From positions 1 to 64,000 of the forward strand of contig SVNQ01000004.1 of the NCBI GenBank assembly GCA_015066865.1: a DNA stretch of 64,000 nt. Reading direction: 5' to 3'. Under the pieces are notes generated by a model. That model made no database searches. It saw nothing but the letters and a program-made list of their open reading frames with translations, and was not told the DNA's origin. Shown here in pieces: positions 43,231 to 53,696 of the stretch (its first letter is position 1; every line of letters begins with the position of its first letter). This DNA comes from Ruminococcus sp. GTDB lineage: Bacteria; Bacillota; Clostridia; Oscillospirales; Ruminococcaceae. Both the position numbers and the translations under genes were made by a program.

Positions 43231-45732
43231 ATGAGGACGTGCAATCATATTTTTACAACGATTGCGAATTTTGCGTCTTTTCTGGAAGCAAATCTGATTG
43301 ATCCCACAGCATCAATGCTGGTACGAATCCATTCTGTCATTCATGATGCAGATGCAATGAAATTGCTTTTACCTGAGATCAGAGCATTACTGCCCAACGC
43401 CGAAATCATCGGATGCAGCAGTGAGGCTGTGATCTGCGACGGAAAAAGCCTGCAGGACGTCTGCATGATTTCCATTACACTGACCGATGCGTGTTATGTG
43501 AAAAGCACACATATTGAGTGCTTTTCGGATGGCATTGCTGTTCCCGGCGAAACACTCGCCATGCAGGTAATTGAAAAACTGCAGCTCACCGATAAAAAAG
43601 GACAGCTTATCGTTTTTATGCCGCAGAGATATTACCGTGCGTCAAGATTTGCAGATACCATTGACCGCATGTGTCCGAATATCCTGCTCATTGGCGGTAT
43701 TGCCAATGATGCACTGGTACAGATCGCAGCGGAAGGAAAGATTTTGGATGCTGACTTCACGATTGCAGATGATTTCTGCGGTCACGGTGAACTGGCAGCA
43801 GCGGTGATTGCACATCCGGACGTGCATTGCTTTGAATCCTATGCGCTCGGTATGGAGCGCATCAATACGCCCAAGCCTGTGAATCGCTACAGCGGTAATG
43901 TAATATACGAGATCGGTGGAAAAACCCCGGAACAGTGGCTTTCGGAGCTTGGCGGTGACAGGATCACAAAAGAAAATCTGGGAGTGATCCATATTTTTCC
44001 GATCGTGCGCACCAGCCGCGGCAACTGCGCATGGCCGATGGCGTTCTTCGGCGGTGATTCCAACCTTGACGCAATTATGATCCTTGATGATATTGAAGAA
44101 GGCGAGAGTGTTTGTCTCGGTTATATCAGCCCGAACCTTGTGGTGGACGAGGTTGTTCGCATGTACCGCAAAATCAAAGCGCATCCTGCGGAGACAATGT
44201 TTGTTTACAGCTGTACACAGCGTTCCACAATCCTGCAGAACTGCTCCGCTTGGGAACTGGAACCTCTGACAAATACCACAGCATCGGGCGCATTTCTTGG
44301 CGGTGAGTTTTTCTACGATGGAGAACATAACCGCTTTGGCAACTGCAATTTCGTTGTTGCATCAATGGCAACCTCTGAAAGCTACATGAAGCTCAATACA
44401 TATGGTTTGTCGATGACCAATCACCTGTACCATGATAACGAGCATCTCATCGAATACCTGACACTTTGCGCATCAAGCTCTACCGGCACGCTGAGCAACT
44501 TCAATCAGGAGATGAAATCCCGTCTGTATGCCAGTCAGGAAATGAAAATCGGCAGACTTTCAAAACTCAATTATGACATGCAGGTGCATGAGATCAATAA
44601 GCTTTGCATGATTTCTCTGCGAAACACATGTGAATTGATCGCCTATGCAGGCTACAGCGCTTATGAAAAGCTGCTCTGGAGCATTCTGGAGATGATGAAG
44701 GAGTTCCTGAGAGATCATAAAATCTGGTATTATATTTCCGAACAGGGTGAACTGCTGGTATCTGCCAATGACTCCATCAGTGCACAAGCGTTTGAAATAC
44801 TGATGCAAAAGCTGCAGGAACATCTGACAATGGTAGAATATTATCGTCTGACGCCTGTGTATGAATTCTGTCTGGTACTGAACGAAACCAACCTGCTGCG
44901 CTATGCAAAGGTTGTACAAAGCGAGCTGCATTCACGCAACGATCGGGATTTTTTAGTATATTCTTCCGATATGGGCATGGAGGAAAACAATGTGCATGAC
45001 GTGCATATGGTTCAAGTGATCCGTGATGCGATCGTACATAATCGTGTACAGCCTTACTATCAGGGTATACATGACAATTCCGCTAAGGAAATCGCAATGT
45101 TTGAAGCGCTGATGCGACTTACAGACGCAAACGACACAGTGTATAATCCTAATGATTTCCTCCCCGTGGCAAAGAAATACGGTCTGTACCGTCAACTTTC
45201 AAGGCAGATGGTCGGCAAGGTAATGAAGGAATTTGAAGATCGGGACGTACAGGTCACCATCAATCTTACAATGCAGGATATTCTTGATTCCAAGATGACG
45301 GAACTGATCTACACGAACATGAAGTATTCCTGTCATCCGCAGAACTATGTGTTCGAGGTCGTGGAAACAGAGGATATTAACGACTACGACGCAATTGTTG
45401 AGTTCGCAGAACGGATTCATGATTACGGCGGTCAGATTGCACTGGATGATTTTGGCAGCGGCTTTTCGAATCTGATCCATGTAATTCGCATGGACATGGA
45501 TTATCTGAAAGTTGACGGCGGCATTATCAGCAAAATCTGTGAGGATGCAGACTGCTGCAATCTTTTGGAAATTGTATCCATGTGGTGCAAAACGAGAGGC
45601 AAGAAGGTCATTGCCGAGTATGTGGAGAATGCTGAAATCCAAAAGGTTCTCTGCAAGTATGATGTGGATTATTCGCAGGGCTTTTTGTTCTCAAAGCCGC
45701 AGAACAAAATCAGTTATGAAACCGATCGTTGA
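43231..45732 (+). CDS. Cytosolic FIST-EAL c-di-GMP phosphodiesterase
   Basis: 833 residues, no signal or membrane helix. The N-terminal FIST domain pair (about 10-370) has LLPNAEIIGCSSEAVICDGK, ILLIGGIANDALVQI and TMFVYSCTQRSTILQ; FIST domains bind small ligands such as amino acids. A linker helix and a GGDEF-like region without its signature (about 440-580) follow, then an EAL domain (about 590-830). EAL residues are intact: FEALMRL, FEVVETED, IALDDFGSGFSNLIH, DYLKVDGG, KVIAEYVEN and QGFLFSKP. It should hydrolyse c-di-GMP to pGpG, with FIST as sensor, and opposes the cyclase at 4265. A G8 tract (43216-43223) forms part of the ribosome binding region just before ATG 43231. Confidence 0.9.
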   Translation: MRTCNHIFTTIANFASFLEANLIDPTASMLVRIHSVIHDADAMKLLLPEIRALLPNAEIIGCSSEAVICDGKSLQDVCMISITLTDACYVKSTHIECFSDGIAVPGETLAMQVIEKLQLTDKKGQLIVFMPQRYYRASRFADTIDRMCPNILLIGGIANDALVQIAAEGKILDADFTIADDFCGHGELAAAVIAHPDVHCFESYALGMERINTPKPVNRYSGNVIYEIGGKTPEQWLSELGGDRITKENLGVIHIFPIVRTSRGNCAWPMAFFGGDSNLDAIMILDDIEEGESVCLGYISPNLVVDEVVRMYRKIKAHPAETMFVYSCTQRSTILQNCSAWELEPLTNTTASGAFLGGEFFYDGEHNRFGNCNFVVASMATSESYMKLNTYGLSMTNHLYHDNEHLIEYLTLCASSSTGTLSNFNQEMKSRLYASQEMKIGRLSKLNYDMQVHEINKLCMISLRNTCELIAYAGYSAYEKLLWSILEMMKEFLRDHKIWYYISEQGELLVSANDSISAQAFEILMQKLQEHLTMVEYYRLTPVYEFCLVLNETNLLRYAKVVQSELHSRNDRDFLVYSSDMGMEENNVHDVHMVQVIRDAIVHNRVQPYYQGIHDNSAKEIAMFEALMRLTDANDTVYNPNDFLPVAKKYGLYRQLSRQMVGKVMKEFEDRDVQVTINLTMQDILDSKMTELIYTNMKYSCHPQNYVFEVVETEDINDYDAIVEFAERIHDYGGQIALDDFGSGFSNLIHVIRMDMDYLKVDGGIISKICEDADCCNLLEIVSMWCKTRGKKVIAEYVENAEIQKVLCKYDVDYSQGFLFSKPQNKISYETDR

Positions 45733-45742
45733 ATCAATAAGC

Positions 45743-45769
45743 AAAGCCCCCTCATCTGAGGGGGCTTTT
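45743..45769. terminator. Bidirectional terminator
   Basis: AAAGCCCCCTCA pairs with TGAGGGGGCTTT around a tiny loop. It serves the FIST-EAL gene and the convergent lipoprotein gene. Confidence 0.88.
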
Positions 45770-45783
45770 AAAATTACACTTAA

Positions 45784-46773
45784 CTAATCCTTTAATACCA
45801 TTTTCCATGTACCGGCATCCATCACCTTGCCGCCAACATTGCTGACAAGGTAATTCTCATTCGGCAGAGCGAAAACGCCTCGGATATCTTTGCCGTCAAA
45901 CATGGTGCTTGCCCAGTCGATGATTACATCGCAAGTGCCTTCCGCTGCATGAATGCCATACAGTGCTTCCTGTGCATTGAAGTAAAAATCATAACCGTTT
46001 GTTCCGGCAACAGTGGAATTATGATAAATCGGAATATTCGCCGCAGGAATGTCATTGATACTCAGCGCTTCGGGATCTACGCATGCAAAGCGAGATTCCT
46101 TGACGCCGACATGATAGATCAAATACATTTTCCCGTCAGCAGCAGGGATCAGCTCATCACCTATGGTCATTTCCCCGCCCACATGTCCAAGCAGCTGCAT
46201 TTCCTTATCATAGATCCAAACTTCGTGATTACCCGCTTCATTCCAGCCTAAGAAGTAGTGATTTCCTGCACCATCGACCTGCATAGTCGCATAATCCAGC
46301 GGTTCTTTTACAAACTCCGAAATCTCCCATTCCTCCAGAAGCGCCATTGTACTGTCATAAAGTTCCACATACTTTCCGCTTCCGTTCTCATCGCCGTATA
46401 AAATATAGATCTGATCGGCATGATTGGGTACGATCGTTAAAAAGTCACCGATTTCGCTAAGGCGATTCAGCGTCTTTTTCTCCGCAGTATTTGTATCGGC
46501 GTTGTACAGCACAACTGCACGTCCGTCATATTCATTCAGTCCAACCATCAGATACTTGTCTTTCAGCGGAATCATTTTCTCTACGCTGACAAGTCCCTCG
46601 ATGGCGTTCGGTTCTACAGTGAACACTTTGTCCTTCGGCTCAGTTGCAGCAGGTCTTGTCTCCGTCGGCGGCTGTGTTTCCATGACGGATGAATTATTTG
46701 CACCGTCACAGCCGCTCAGCAAAGCCGCTGCAAGCAAAATACCGAGTATCGCACGACCCTGTTTCATTCTCAT
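45784..46773 (-). CDS. Propeller-only lipoprotein of the binding-protein array
   Basis: 329 residues. A lipoprotein signal ends in LLSGC (Cys 22), followed by a short Thr/Glu/Pro linker and a beta-propeller-like region. Its end (VAGTNGYDFYFNAQEALYGI, then WASTMFDGKDIRGVFALPNE) matches the end of the N-terminal domain of the larger paralogues at 46945-64000. The solute-binding half is absent, so it looks like a free-standing propeller module. GGAGG lies 9 bp before ATG 46773. It has its own promoter. Ligand unknown. Confidence 0.8.
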   Translation of the reverse strand: MRMKQGRAILGILLAAALLSGCDGANNSSVMETQPPTETRPAATEPKDKVFTVEPNAIEGLVSVEKMIPLKDKYLMVGLNEYDGRAVVLYNADTNTAEKKTLNRLSEIGDFLTIVPNHADQIYILYGDENGSGKYVELYDSTMALLEEWEISEFVKEPLDYATMQVDGAGNHYFLGWNEAGNHEVWIYDKEMQLLGHVGGEMTIGDELIPAADGKMYLIYHVGVKESRFACVDPEALSINDIPAANIPIYHNSTVAGTNGYDFYFNAQEALYGIHAAEGTCDVIIDWASTMFDGKDIRGVFALPNENYLVSNVGGKVMDAGTWKMVLKD

Positions 46774-46856
46774 TTCCGTATTCCTCCATTTAACATTGCT
46801 TCATTTACCGGATAATAGAATAAATTCAGTGTATTATTCCGATTAGTACAGATACA

Positions 46857-46885
46857 AGTATACCATATTCCAAGCCCATTGTCAA
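46857..46885 (-). promoter_or_regulatory. Promoter of the propeller-only lipoprotein gene
   Basis: Minus strand: TTGACA (46885-46880), 17-bp spacer, TGG then TATACT (46862-46857). Confidence 0.85.
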
Positions 46886-46944
46886 GAATATCACAAAGAC
46901 TGTAAACATTCCTTAATACTTGCGAACCCAAAAATGAACATTCC

Positions 46945-49143
46945 TCAGGATTGCTCACTCAGATAGAGTGATACCCTGCTCTGGATCATCTCCGCACACT
47001 TCTCTGCACTCTGGTCACCGGCGAGGTACATTTCCGTTTCCTCCAGAACGATGTTGCAGATTATTTCATCCTTGGTGTATGCCGCTTCAATGCCCTCGAT
47101 ATAGGAGCGAAGCTCGTCCATTTCCTCCGGTGTGGCAGCACCCACATTGACCTCCTGCATATTGAAGTAGGTCGTATGCATGTTCTGTTTCTGGGCAAGA
47201 TCCAAAGAATACGCCAGTGCTGCTTTGTGAATGGGCATGGAGATGCTCAGCTTTTTCTGGTATTTTTCCGAGAGCAGATGCATCGCAAAATTACGGATTC
47301 CCTCCGACTGCAGCGTCTGGGAATTGACGGAAAGCGTGAAGGTGGTATGGAACTGTCCGCCGTTGCCTTTGAGGATATACATCGGCTCACCCGTGAAGGT
47401 AAGCTCCGCATCCTCAAACGCTGCCTTGCGGATAGCGTGATAGTCGATGGGCTTGCGGATGGTACAAGGGTAAAAGAGCGCCTTGTCCTCACGGAAATCC
47501 AGCTCGTGATTTGTCACCTGCTCACGCTGTTCAGGCGTTCCGTTGAGAATCTGCATTACGTCAATATATTCGGGCGTATCATAATAGCATTTCTGCACGC
47601 CCTTATCCACAACGCCCGTCTGGGAGTCGAACATGGAATAGTAGTACTGATAGGGCTTCATGGAATCGGGCAATGAATTGACAAGCTGTGTAAATTCTGC
47701 CATGGTATAACCCTGTTTTTCGCCGACATGCGCAGTTTTTGCAAGTTGCGTATAGACCGTGAAATCAAAGCCCAGCCGCTGGAGTTTTCCGTCATACTCA
47801 TAGGCACGGAAGAAATTTTCCAGATAATCCTCACGGTGAAATTCTTCCTCCTGTGCAAGCAGTGCGTACCAGTCATCGAAGAATCCCTTGCTTGCAAAGC
47901 TCTCGAAGTTCAGCCCGTCCGTGCAGATCAGATCCGCCACAAAGCCGTCCCTCATATCCTCCTGCATGCGTGCAAGACCTTCCTTGATCTGTTCGGGATC
48001 CTCGCCCTCGGCATAGTCCACGATCATGATGCGCCAGCCATTGTTTTCACGGTTGAAATCCATTACCGCATCGACAAGCTTGTCATAGGTTCCGACTGCG
48101 GCAAGTGTGATGAACTTCGTGTTTTCAATTTCCTCTTGCGAGCGTTTTTCGGCAAGCCAGAAGGTGTTCTTGTCCTGCACTCTGTATTCGATAATGAATT
48201 TTCCATTCGAAAGGACGGTGCAGTCTATGATGTCCTCCTTTTTGAAATCGGAATTGACAAAGTCGATGATTTTTGCCCTGCCATCGGCATTGACACCGAA
48301 CAGATCGGCGTCGCTTATATAAAAGAAATCATAATCCCCCGTACCGCTGACAATATGAGGCTCGCCGCTGAAATTAATGGCGGTATCCACATCCTCCATC
48401 GTGCGGTCAACAGCCGACAGACGGTAGAGCCGCTGGTCGGCATGTCCGGTGTTGTTGAACTGCATCCATGAAAGATAGACATTTCCCTCCCTGTCCTTCA
48501 CAAAGGGATTGGTAGAAAATCCATCGGGGGACAGGGGGATGGAACCATACTGCACAAATTCGCTGTTATAGGTGTCGATGCGCTTTTCACCTGTCTGCCT
48601 GTTTTCTGCGTAAACAAAGAAATTTCCCTGCATATCCCATGCGGCGGTATAATGACTAAGACTGACATCCTCGCAGAAATCTTCCGGAACCTCCTTTGTT
48701 TCCAGCAGATTCCAGTCCGCATCGTAGATCTCAATGCAGCGGCGAATGATCTCCGTATCCTGAAAGGCTGCCGCCTTATATTCCTGACAGAGAAGCCCCC
48801 TCTTGCCGTCCTCCAGTTCCATGACGATGGATGCGCCAAGACTGTTTGCAGGATCCCGTTCCTTCTCGCACGCAGGCGTGATCTCACGGCTTACGCCCGT
48901 TATGGTGTTGTATTCGAGCAGCACAATGCTTTTCTGCTGCGCTGTATAATGATTGAAATACATGCAGTCCCCGATGGCATTGAGTGCGCTCCAGCCGCTT
49001 GCATGCGTAATTTCCTCGCTGCGGTAATAATTCTCCAGCGGAACCTCCAGTGTTGCGCCGGTTCTGTTTTTCCGGCAGCCTGTCAGGGGCGTAACTGCAA
49101 GAATTGCAGCCATCAGCAGGGACGTCAATTTCTTTGTTCTCAT
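46945..49143 (-). CDS. Propeller/solute-binding fusion lipoprotein (array member)
   Basis: 732 residues. Lipobox LTGC (Cys 23); propeller-like region (about 45-340) with repeated short blades such as NFFVYAENRQTGEKRIDTYN; then an extracellular solute-binding domain (about 345-732) with FITLAAVGTYDKLVDAVMDF, then VADLICTDGLNFESFASKGF and FDDWYALLAQ. It ends SRVSLYLSEQS, like its neighbours. AAAGGAGC precedes ATG 49143. It lies 47 bp downstream of the next array gene. No ABC permease accompanies it. Probably binds a glycan or sugar at the cell surface; the ligand is unknown. Confidence 0.82.
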   Translation of the reverse strand: MRTKKLTSLLMAAILAVTPLTGCRKNRTGATLEVPLENYYRSEEITHASGWSALNAIGDCMYFNHYTAQQKSIVLLEYNTITGVSREITPACEKERDPANSLGASIVMELEDGKRGLLCQEYKAAAFQDTEIIRRCIEIYDADWNLLETKEVPEDFCEDVSLSHYTAAWDMQGNFFVYAENRQTGEKRIDTYNSEFVQYGSIPLSPDGFSTNPFVKDREGNVYLSWMQFNNTGHADQRLYRLSAVDRTMEDVDTAINFSGEPHIVSGTGDYDFFYISDADLFGVNADGRAKIIDFVNSDFKKEDIIDCTVLSNGKFIIEYRVQDKNTFWLAEKRSQEEIENTKFITLAAVGTYDKLVDAVMDFNRENNGWRIMIVDYAEGEDPEQIKEGLARMQEDMRDGFVADLICTDGLNFESFASKGFFDDWYALLAQEEEFHREDYLENFFRAYEYDGKLQRLGFDFTVYTQLAKTAHVGEKQGYTMAEFTQLVNSLPDSMKPYQYYYSMFDSQTGVVDKGVQKCYYDTPEYIDVMQILNGTPEQREQVTNHELDFREDKALFYPCTIRKPIDYHAIRKAAFEDAELTFTGEPMYILKGNGGQFHTTFTLSVNSQTLQSEGIRNFAMHLLSEKYQKKLSISMPIHKAALAYSLDLAQKQNMHTTYFNMQEVNVGAATPEEMDELRSYIEGIEAAYTKDEIICNIVLEETEMYLAGDQSAEKCAEMIQSRVSLYLSEQS

Positions 49144-49190
49144 GGTATTTGCTCCTTTCCTTCGGTTCTGCGGGTCGGGGCACTGTCTGC

Positions 49191-51458
49191 TCAGCTTTGC
49201 TCACTCAGATAAATGCTCACCCTCGACTGGATCAGCCTGCCGCATTCCTGTGCGGTACAGTCACCTTCGATATATTTTTCGATTTCCTCCATCATGATGT
49301 CATAAACCGTTTGATTATAGTAATACGCTGTCTGGATTCCTTCCAGATAGGTGCGCAGCTTGCCCATTTCTTCGGGATTTGATTCACCGATGTGCGCTTC
49401 ACCTGCGCCGAAATATTCCTTTGCACCGACCATGTGTGTGGTTTGCTCAAGCTTTGCTTCCAGTGCGCCCCTGTGTACGGGGAAGGAATCGTTCAGGCTC
49501 GACTGGTATTCCTCCTGCAAAAGATGCTTCATGAAATCCCAGATCGCCGTGCGCTGCTCCGACTGTGCGTTGACCGACACCGTGAAGTCCGCACGGAACA
49601 AGCCGCCGTTGCCCTCGTCATAGTCCATGGGAATGCCCACCATCGTCACAGGTGCATCACGGAATGTCAGACGGTTCATTGCACGGAAATCAATCGGCTG
49701 ATAGAACACGTCGCTTGCAATGAATGCACGGTTCTGCTGGAAGGCAAGGTGCTGCTCTTTGTAACTTGGAGGCAGGTCGGGGGACTCTGATTCCCACATC
49801 TCTCCAAGCTGTATATTCGTCGGCAATTCGCTGATGTGTGTCAATATGCTTGTAAAGCCCTCGGTATCAAAATAGCATTTCGCCTGCTTTGCGTCCACAA
49901 AGGCATTCATAAAATACGGAAGATCCTCTTCGATAAACCATTCACGACTTGAGGTCACATAAAGATCCATCCCCTCGGGAACACTGTCGATCAGGGCAGG
50001 CAGCTGTGAAAGGCTCATGCCTTCCAAGCCTTCGGCAAATTCCGTTTTTGCCGCTGTCGTATGGACGCTGTACTGCACGGCAAGGCGCTGAAGCTTGTCA
50101 TCGTATTCATAGGCGTGGAAGAAATTCTGGAGATAGTCCTCCCTGTTGAAGGATTCATCCGCATCCATCAGGTCGTACCAGTCGGCGAACAGTCCCTTGT
50201 TTGCGAGATTTTCAAACTGCATGCCATCCGTGCAGACCATGTCTGCAACAATACCATTGAGCATGTCCTCACGAAGCTTTGCGGCACCGAGGGTATCGTC
50301 CTCGTTGGTGTTGTATTGGTTGTAATCCACAACAACGATGCGATAGCCGCTTTCCGCCTTGTTGTAGTCAATGACCGCAGATTCGAGCGCTGTAAAAAGT
50401 CCGAGCGTGGAGAGGCTGATAAGCTTTGTATTGTCGATCTCCTCCTGTGTTCTGGGGGTGCAGAGGTAGTATTTCGGAGAGGAAAAACTACCTGTCATGG
50501 CAATCACGGAACCGTTTTCCATGAAATACGCTTCGCTCACCTCGCCCACGGGGAAATCGGAATTGATCCAGCTGATGATCTGCGTTTCCTCCCCGTCCTT
50601 GTAGCCGTACAGACCGTTGATATCCGACCAGCAGAAATCATAGCCTGTACCGCCATTGACAAAATCGTTGTCGTGGTAAAACGTAATGCTCTCGTGCGTC
50701 ATGTATTTTTCGATGCTTTCCTGCGAATTGAACACACCCGTGCTTTCCATGGTGCGGTTTGCGGCGTTCACCTCGTAGATCTCAAAATAATCCATGCCGT
50801 TCGCATTCTTCTGAACGCTTACATACATCGTGCCGTCCTTCTTGCCCCGTACCATTTCCATAATGCCTTGAGTACCTTCCGGTAGTTTGATCTCACCGTA
50901 TTTTTCATACTTGCTGTTGTAGCACACAAACGGACCGCCATTATTGATGTACCAGTTGCCCTGATTGTCCACTGCACCGTAAAGATATTGATCCTTATAA
51001 AACTCTTCGGGAATTTCCTCGGTGCGCAGATAGTTCATCTGTGCGTCATAGATTTCGATGCAGTAACGCAGAACACCATCATAACGGTTATTTTCATACA
51101 TGACAAGCCCAATCGTGCCGTCAGCATATTCAAATGCCGTACTGCATCCGATATGATTGCTTGCCGCCGATCGTTCCTCGGCGCATTTCGGATCAAAGTC
51201 CACGGTTTCGCCTGTTTCGGTGTTGATGAACTGAAAGCTTTCAATGAAGGTGCGGTTGTTGCTCCTCGACAGCAGCAGGCAGTTGTCCCATGCGTGGACG
51301 GGGGTATAGCCCTGTTTTGTTTTGATCTGGGTGCTGCGCCACGAATTTTCCATACTGATCTCCAGCGTACTGCCTTTTTCCTTCTGGAATCCGCATCCGG
51401 TGAAGCCGCCGAGCATCATTGCAGCAGCAATGGCAATTGCAGTAAGTTTAATTTTCAT
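49191..51458 (-). CDS. Propeller/solute-binding fusion lipoprotein (array member)
   Basis: 755 residues. Lipobox FTGC (Cys 22). The leader is almost the same as that of the next gene (51489). The propeller-like region is followed by a binding domain beginning LISLSTLGLFTALESAVIDY and containing LREDMLNGIVADMVCTDGMQ. ATG 51458 is chosen over an ATG two codons earlier because AAGGAG would lie only 2 bp from the latter. The gap to the next gene is 30 bp, consistent with one transcript. Confidence 0.82.
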   Translation of the reverse strand: MKIKLTAIAIAAAMMLGGFTGCGFQKEKGSTLEISMENSWRSTQIKTKQGYTPVHAWDNCLLLSRSNNRTFIESFQFINTETGETVDFDPKCAEERSAASNHIGCSTAFEYADGTIGLVMYENNRYDGVLRYCIEIYDAQMNYLRTEEIPEEFYKDQYLYGAVDNQGNWYINNGGPFVCYNSKYEKYGEIKLPEGTQGIMEMVRGKKDGTMYVSVQKNANGMDYFEIYEVNAANRTMESTGVFNSQESIEKYMTHESITFYHDNDFVNGGTGYDFCWSDINGLYGYKDGEETQIISWINSDFPVGEVSEAYFMENGSVIAMTGSFSSPKYYLCTPRTQEEIDNTKLISLSTLGLFTALESAVIDYNKAESGYRIVVVDYNQYNTNEDDTLGAAKLREDMLNGIVADMVCTDGMQFENLANKGLFADWYDLMDADESFNREDYLQNFFHAYEYDDKLQRLAVQYSVHTTAAKTEFAEGLEGMSLSQLPALIDSVPEGMDLYVTSSREWFIEEDLPYFMNAFVDAKQAKCYFDTEGFTSILTHISELPTNIQLGEMWESESPDLPPSYKEQHLAFQQNRAFIASDVFYQPIDFRAMNRLTFRDAPVTMVGIPMDYDEGNGGLFRADFTVSVNAQSEQRTAIWDFMKHLLQEEYQSSLNDSFPVHRGALEAKLEQTTHMVGAKEYFGAGEAHIGESNPEEMGKLRTYLEGIQTAYYYNQTVYDIMMEEIEKYIEGDCTAQECGRLIQSRVSIYLSEQS

Positions 51459-51488
51459 ACTCATTTCTCCTTTTGGGTTTTTATTTGT

Positions 51489-53696
51489 TTAAGACTGTTC
51501 GCTCAGATAGAGGGACACTCTCGACTGCATCATCGCCGCACATTCCTGCGGTGTTTGGTCGCCTGCAAGCATTTTTTCGGCTTCTTCCAGCAGAATATCA
51601 TGCACCCTGTAATCATAATAGGAACAGGTGCGGACGCCCTCGATGTAGTCACGCAGAATATCGGATTCCCATGGTTCGAGTGCGCCGACGAACATTTGAC
51701 CGAATGCCGTGAAGTTGACATTGTGCTCCGCCTGTTCGATCTGAAATTCCAGTGCGCCCCTGTGGACAGGCAGGGAGACTTTCTTCTGGTACTCCTCCGA
51801 AAGAAGATACTTCATGAAATCCCAGATCTTCTCCTTTTCCACGGACTGTGCATTGATGGATACGGTGAACCATGCATCGAGCACACCGCCGTTGCCCCGA
51901 TCCATATTTTCCACCTGCACCATCGGGAATCCGGTCAGGGTGATATCCGCATCACCAAAATAGTACCGCCGTATTGAACGGATGCCGATGGGATTGTCGC
52001 CGAGGGGGATTTCATTGAACAGCACACGATCCTCCGTCCAATTGGTTTTGTAGTTCTCACCATAATTATCATTCATCGTCAGGTAGAAGTCATCCTCCCT
52101 CGGAATGCGGTTCAGCTCCTCCAGAAGCTTCACAAAATCCGGCGAATCAAAATAACACTCCGCTGTTTCCCTGTTGATCGTGCCGGTCTGGAAGTTCCGC
52201 ATCCATGCATCTGCAAGCGTTTCCGCAGGCGAATAGATCCATCTGTCCATGCCCTCCTGCAAAGGGATGTCCAGCTGTTCCCCGAGGGAAAGCCCCTGCG
52301 CCGTTCCGACATATTCCGTCTTTGCAATGCCCGTCATGATCTCATGGCTCACACCAAGCCGCAAGAGCTTGTCCTTGTATTCATAGGCTTCAAAGAAATT
52401 CTGGAAATAGTCCTCTCTGTTGAATTCGGGGTCTGCGTCCATCAGTTCATACCAGTCGGCGAAAAGCCCCTTTCCGGCAAGACTCTCGAAATTCTGTCCG
52501 TCCGCACAGATCATATCCGCAATGATGCCGTTCATCATGTCCTCTTTCATGACCTCATAGCCCTTGTGCGGTTCATCGGGGGTATCATATTCGCCGTAGT
52601 CCTTGACCAGAATACGGTAGCCCGTTTCCTCACGGTTGTAGTTCATGACCGTTCCAAGCAGTGAAGTATCCAGATCGACCGCCGCAAGGGTGATCGTCTG
52701 AATGCTGTCGATCTCCTCCTGTGTACGGGGCGTGAGATGCCAGTAGCCGCTGTTGTCATTGACAACGAACGTGCCGTCATCGACCGGAATGCAGGTATAG
52801 ACATTCATCAGATCGGAGTTGATCCAGTTGACAACCTGCGTGGTTTCCTCTCCTTTCACGCCAAAAATGCCGTATTGTGTCTGGTAGTAGAAATCATAGC
52901 CGTTTGTGCCCATCATATAGCCGTATGCGCTTTCAAGCGTCAGGGAAGTAGGTTCTGCGGAATGGTTGACGGCATCGAGCTTGTAGAGCTTTTCATAAGC
53001 ACCGCCGGCATTGTCATATTGCAGATAGCTTGCATAAACCGTCCCATCCGCCGTGGCGAACATATAGTTGAACATATCCGACGGCGGTTCGGCTCTGCCG
53101 TACAGCTGGAAGTCGCTGTTGTAGCTATGGATCATCTGCTCATAGTTTGTTGATTCATCGGCACGCATGACATACCAGTTGCCGTCCTTGTCGGCAAAGG
53201 TATCCTTCGGACGGAAATAATCATCCCCGAACATCTGGTGCGGCAGTTCACGGGTTTCGAGGAGGTTTAAGTCTGCGTCATAGACCTCCATACAGCGGCG
53301 ATGAATATCGAACTCGCCGCCGCCCTTGCCCTGATAGATCATGCAGACGATGCCGAATGTGCCGTCGGAGAATTCGATGGGGTCAGAGTTCACACGTTCC
53401 AGCGGCTCGATTTCCTTGGTACACTGCGGCTTGAAGCGTGTACCGAGCTGGGTTTCGAGGTCATACCAGCAGTATTCCGTACCGCCGCCGTTGGGCAGAA
53501 CCCTAGAACAGAGGATATGCGTCCCGACCGCAAAATGCGGATCATGCGTCACGCTTTTGAGCGTCTTATCAATGTGCCAGGAGTTTTCCATGGAAAGTTC
53601 CAGTGTTGCCCCATCTTCCTTCTGGAATCCGCATCCGGTGAAGCCGCCGAGCATCATTGCAGCAGCAATGGCAATTGCAGTAAGTTTTCTTTTCAT
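51489..53696 (-). CDS. Propeller/solute-binding fusion lipoprotein (array member)
   Basis: 735 residues. Leader KRKLTAIAIAAAMMLGGF then TGC (Cys 22). The propeller has TNGYDFYYQTQYGIFGVKGE at its last blade, and the binding domain begins TITLAAVDLDTSLLGTVMNY with IIADMICADGQNFESLAGKG. It ends MQSRVSLYLSEQS. ATG 53696 was picked by the same spacing argument as for 51458. Gap to the following gene 30 bp. Confidence 0.82.
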   Translation of the reverse strand: MKRKLTAIAIAAAMMLGGFTGCGFQKEDGATLELSMENSWHIDKTLKSVTHDPHFAVGTHILCSRVLPNGGGTEYCWYDLETQLGTRFKPQCTKEIEPLERVNSDPIEFSDGTFGIVCMIYQGKGGGEFDIHRRCMEVYDADLNLLETRELPHQMFGDDYFRPKDTFADKDGNWYVMRADESTNYEQMIHSYNSDFQLYGRAEPPSDMFNYMFATADGTVYASYLQYDNAGGAYEKLYKLDAVNHSAEPTSLTLESAYGYMMGTNGYDFYYQTQYGIFGVKGEETTQVVNWINSDLMNVYTCIPVDDGTFVVNDNSGYWHLTPRTQEEIDSIQTITLAAVDLDTSLLGTVMNYNREETGYRILVKDYGEYDTPDEPHKGYEVMKEDMMNGIIADMICADGQNFESLAGKGLFADWYELMDADPEFNREDYFQNFFEAYEYKDKLLRLGVSHEIMTGIAKTEYVGTAQGLSLGEQLDIPLQEGMDRWIYSPAETLADAWMRNFQTGTINRETAECYFDSPDFVKLLEELNRIPREDDFYLTMNDNYGENYKTNWTEDRVLFNEIPLGDNPIGIRSIRRYYFGDADITLTGFPMVQVENMDRGNGGVLDAWFTVSINAQSVEKEKIWDFMKYLLSEEYQKKVSLPVHRGALEFQIEQAEHNVNFTAFGQMFVGALEPWESDILRDYIEGVRTCSYYDYRVHDILLEEAEKMLAGDQTPQECAAMMQSRVSLYLSEQS

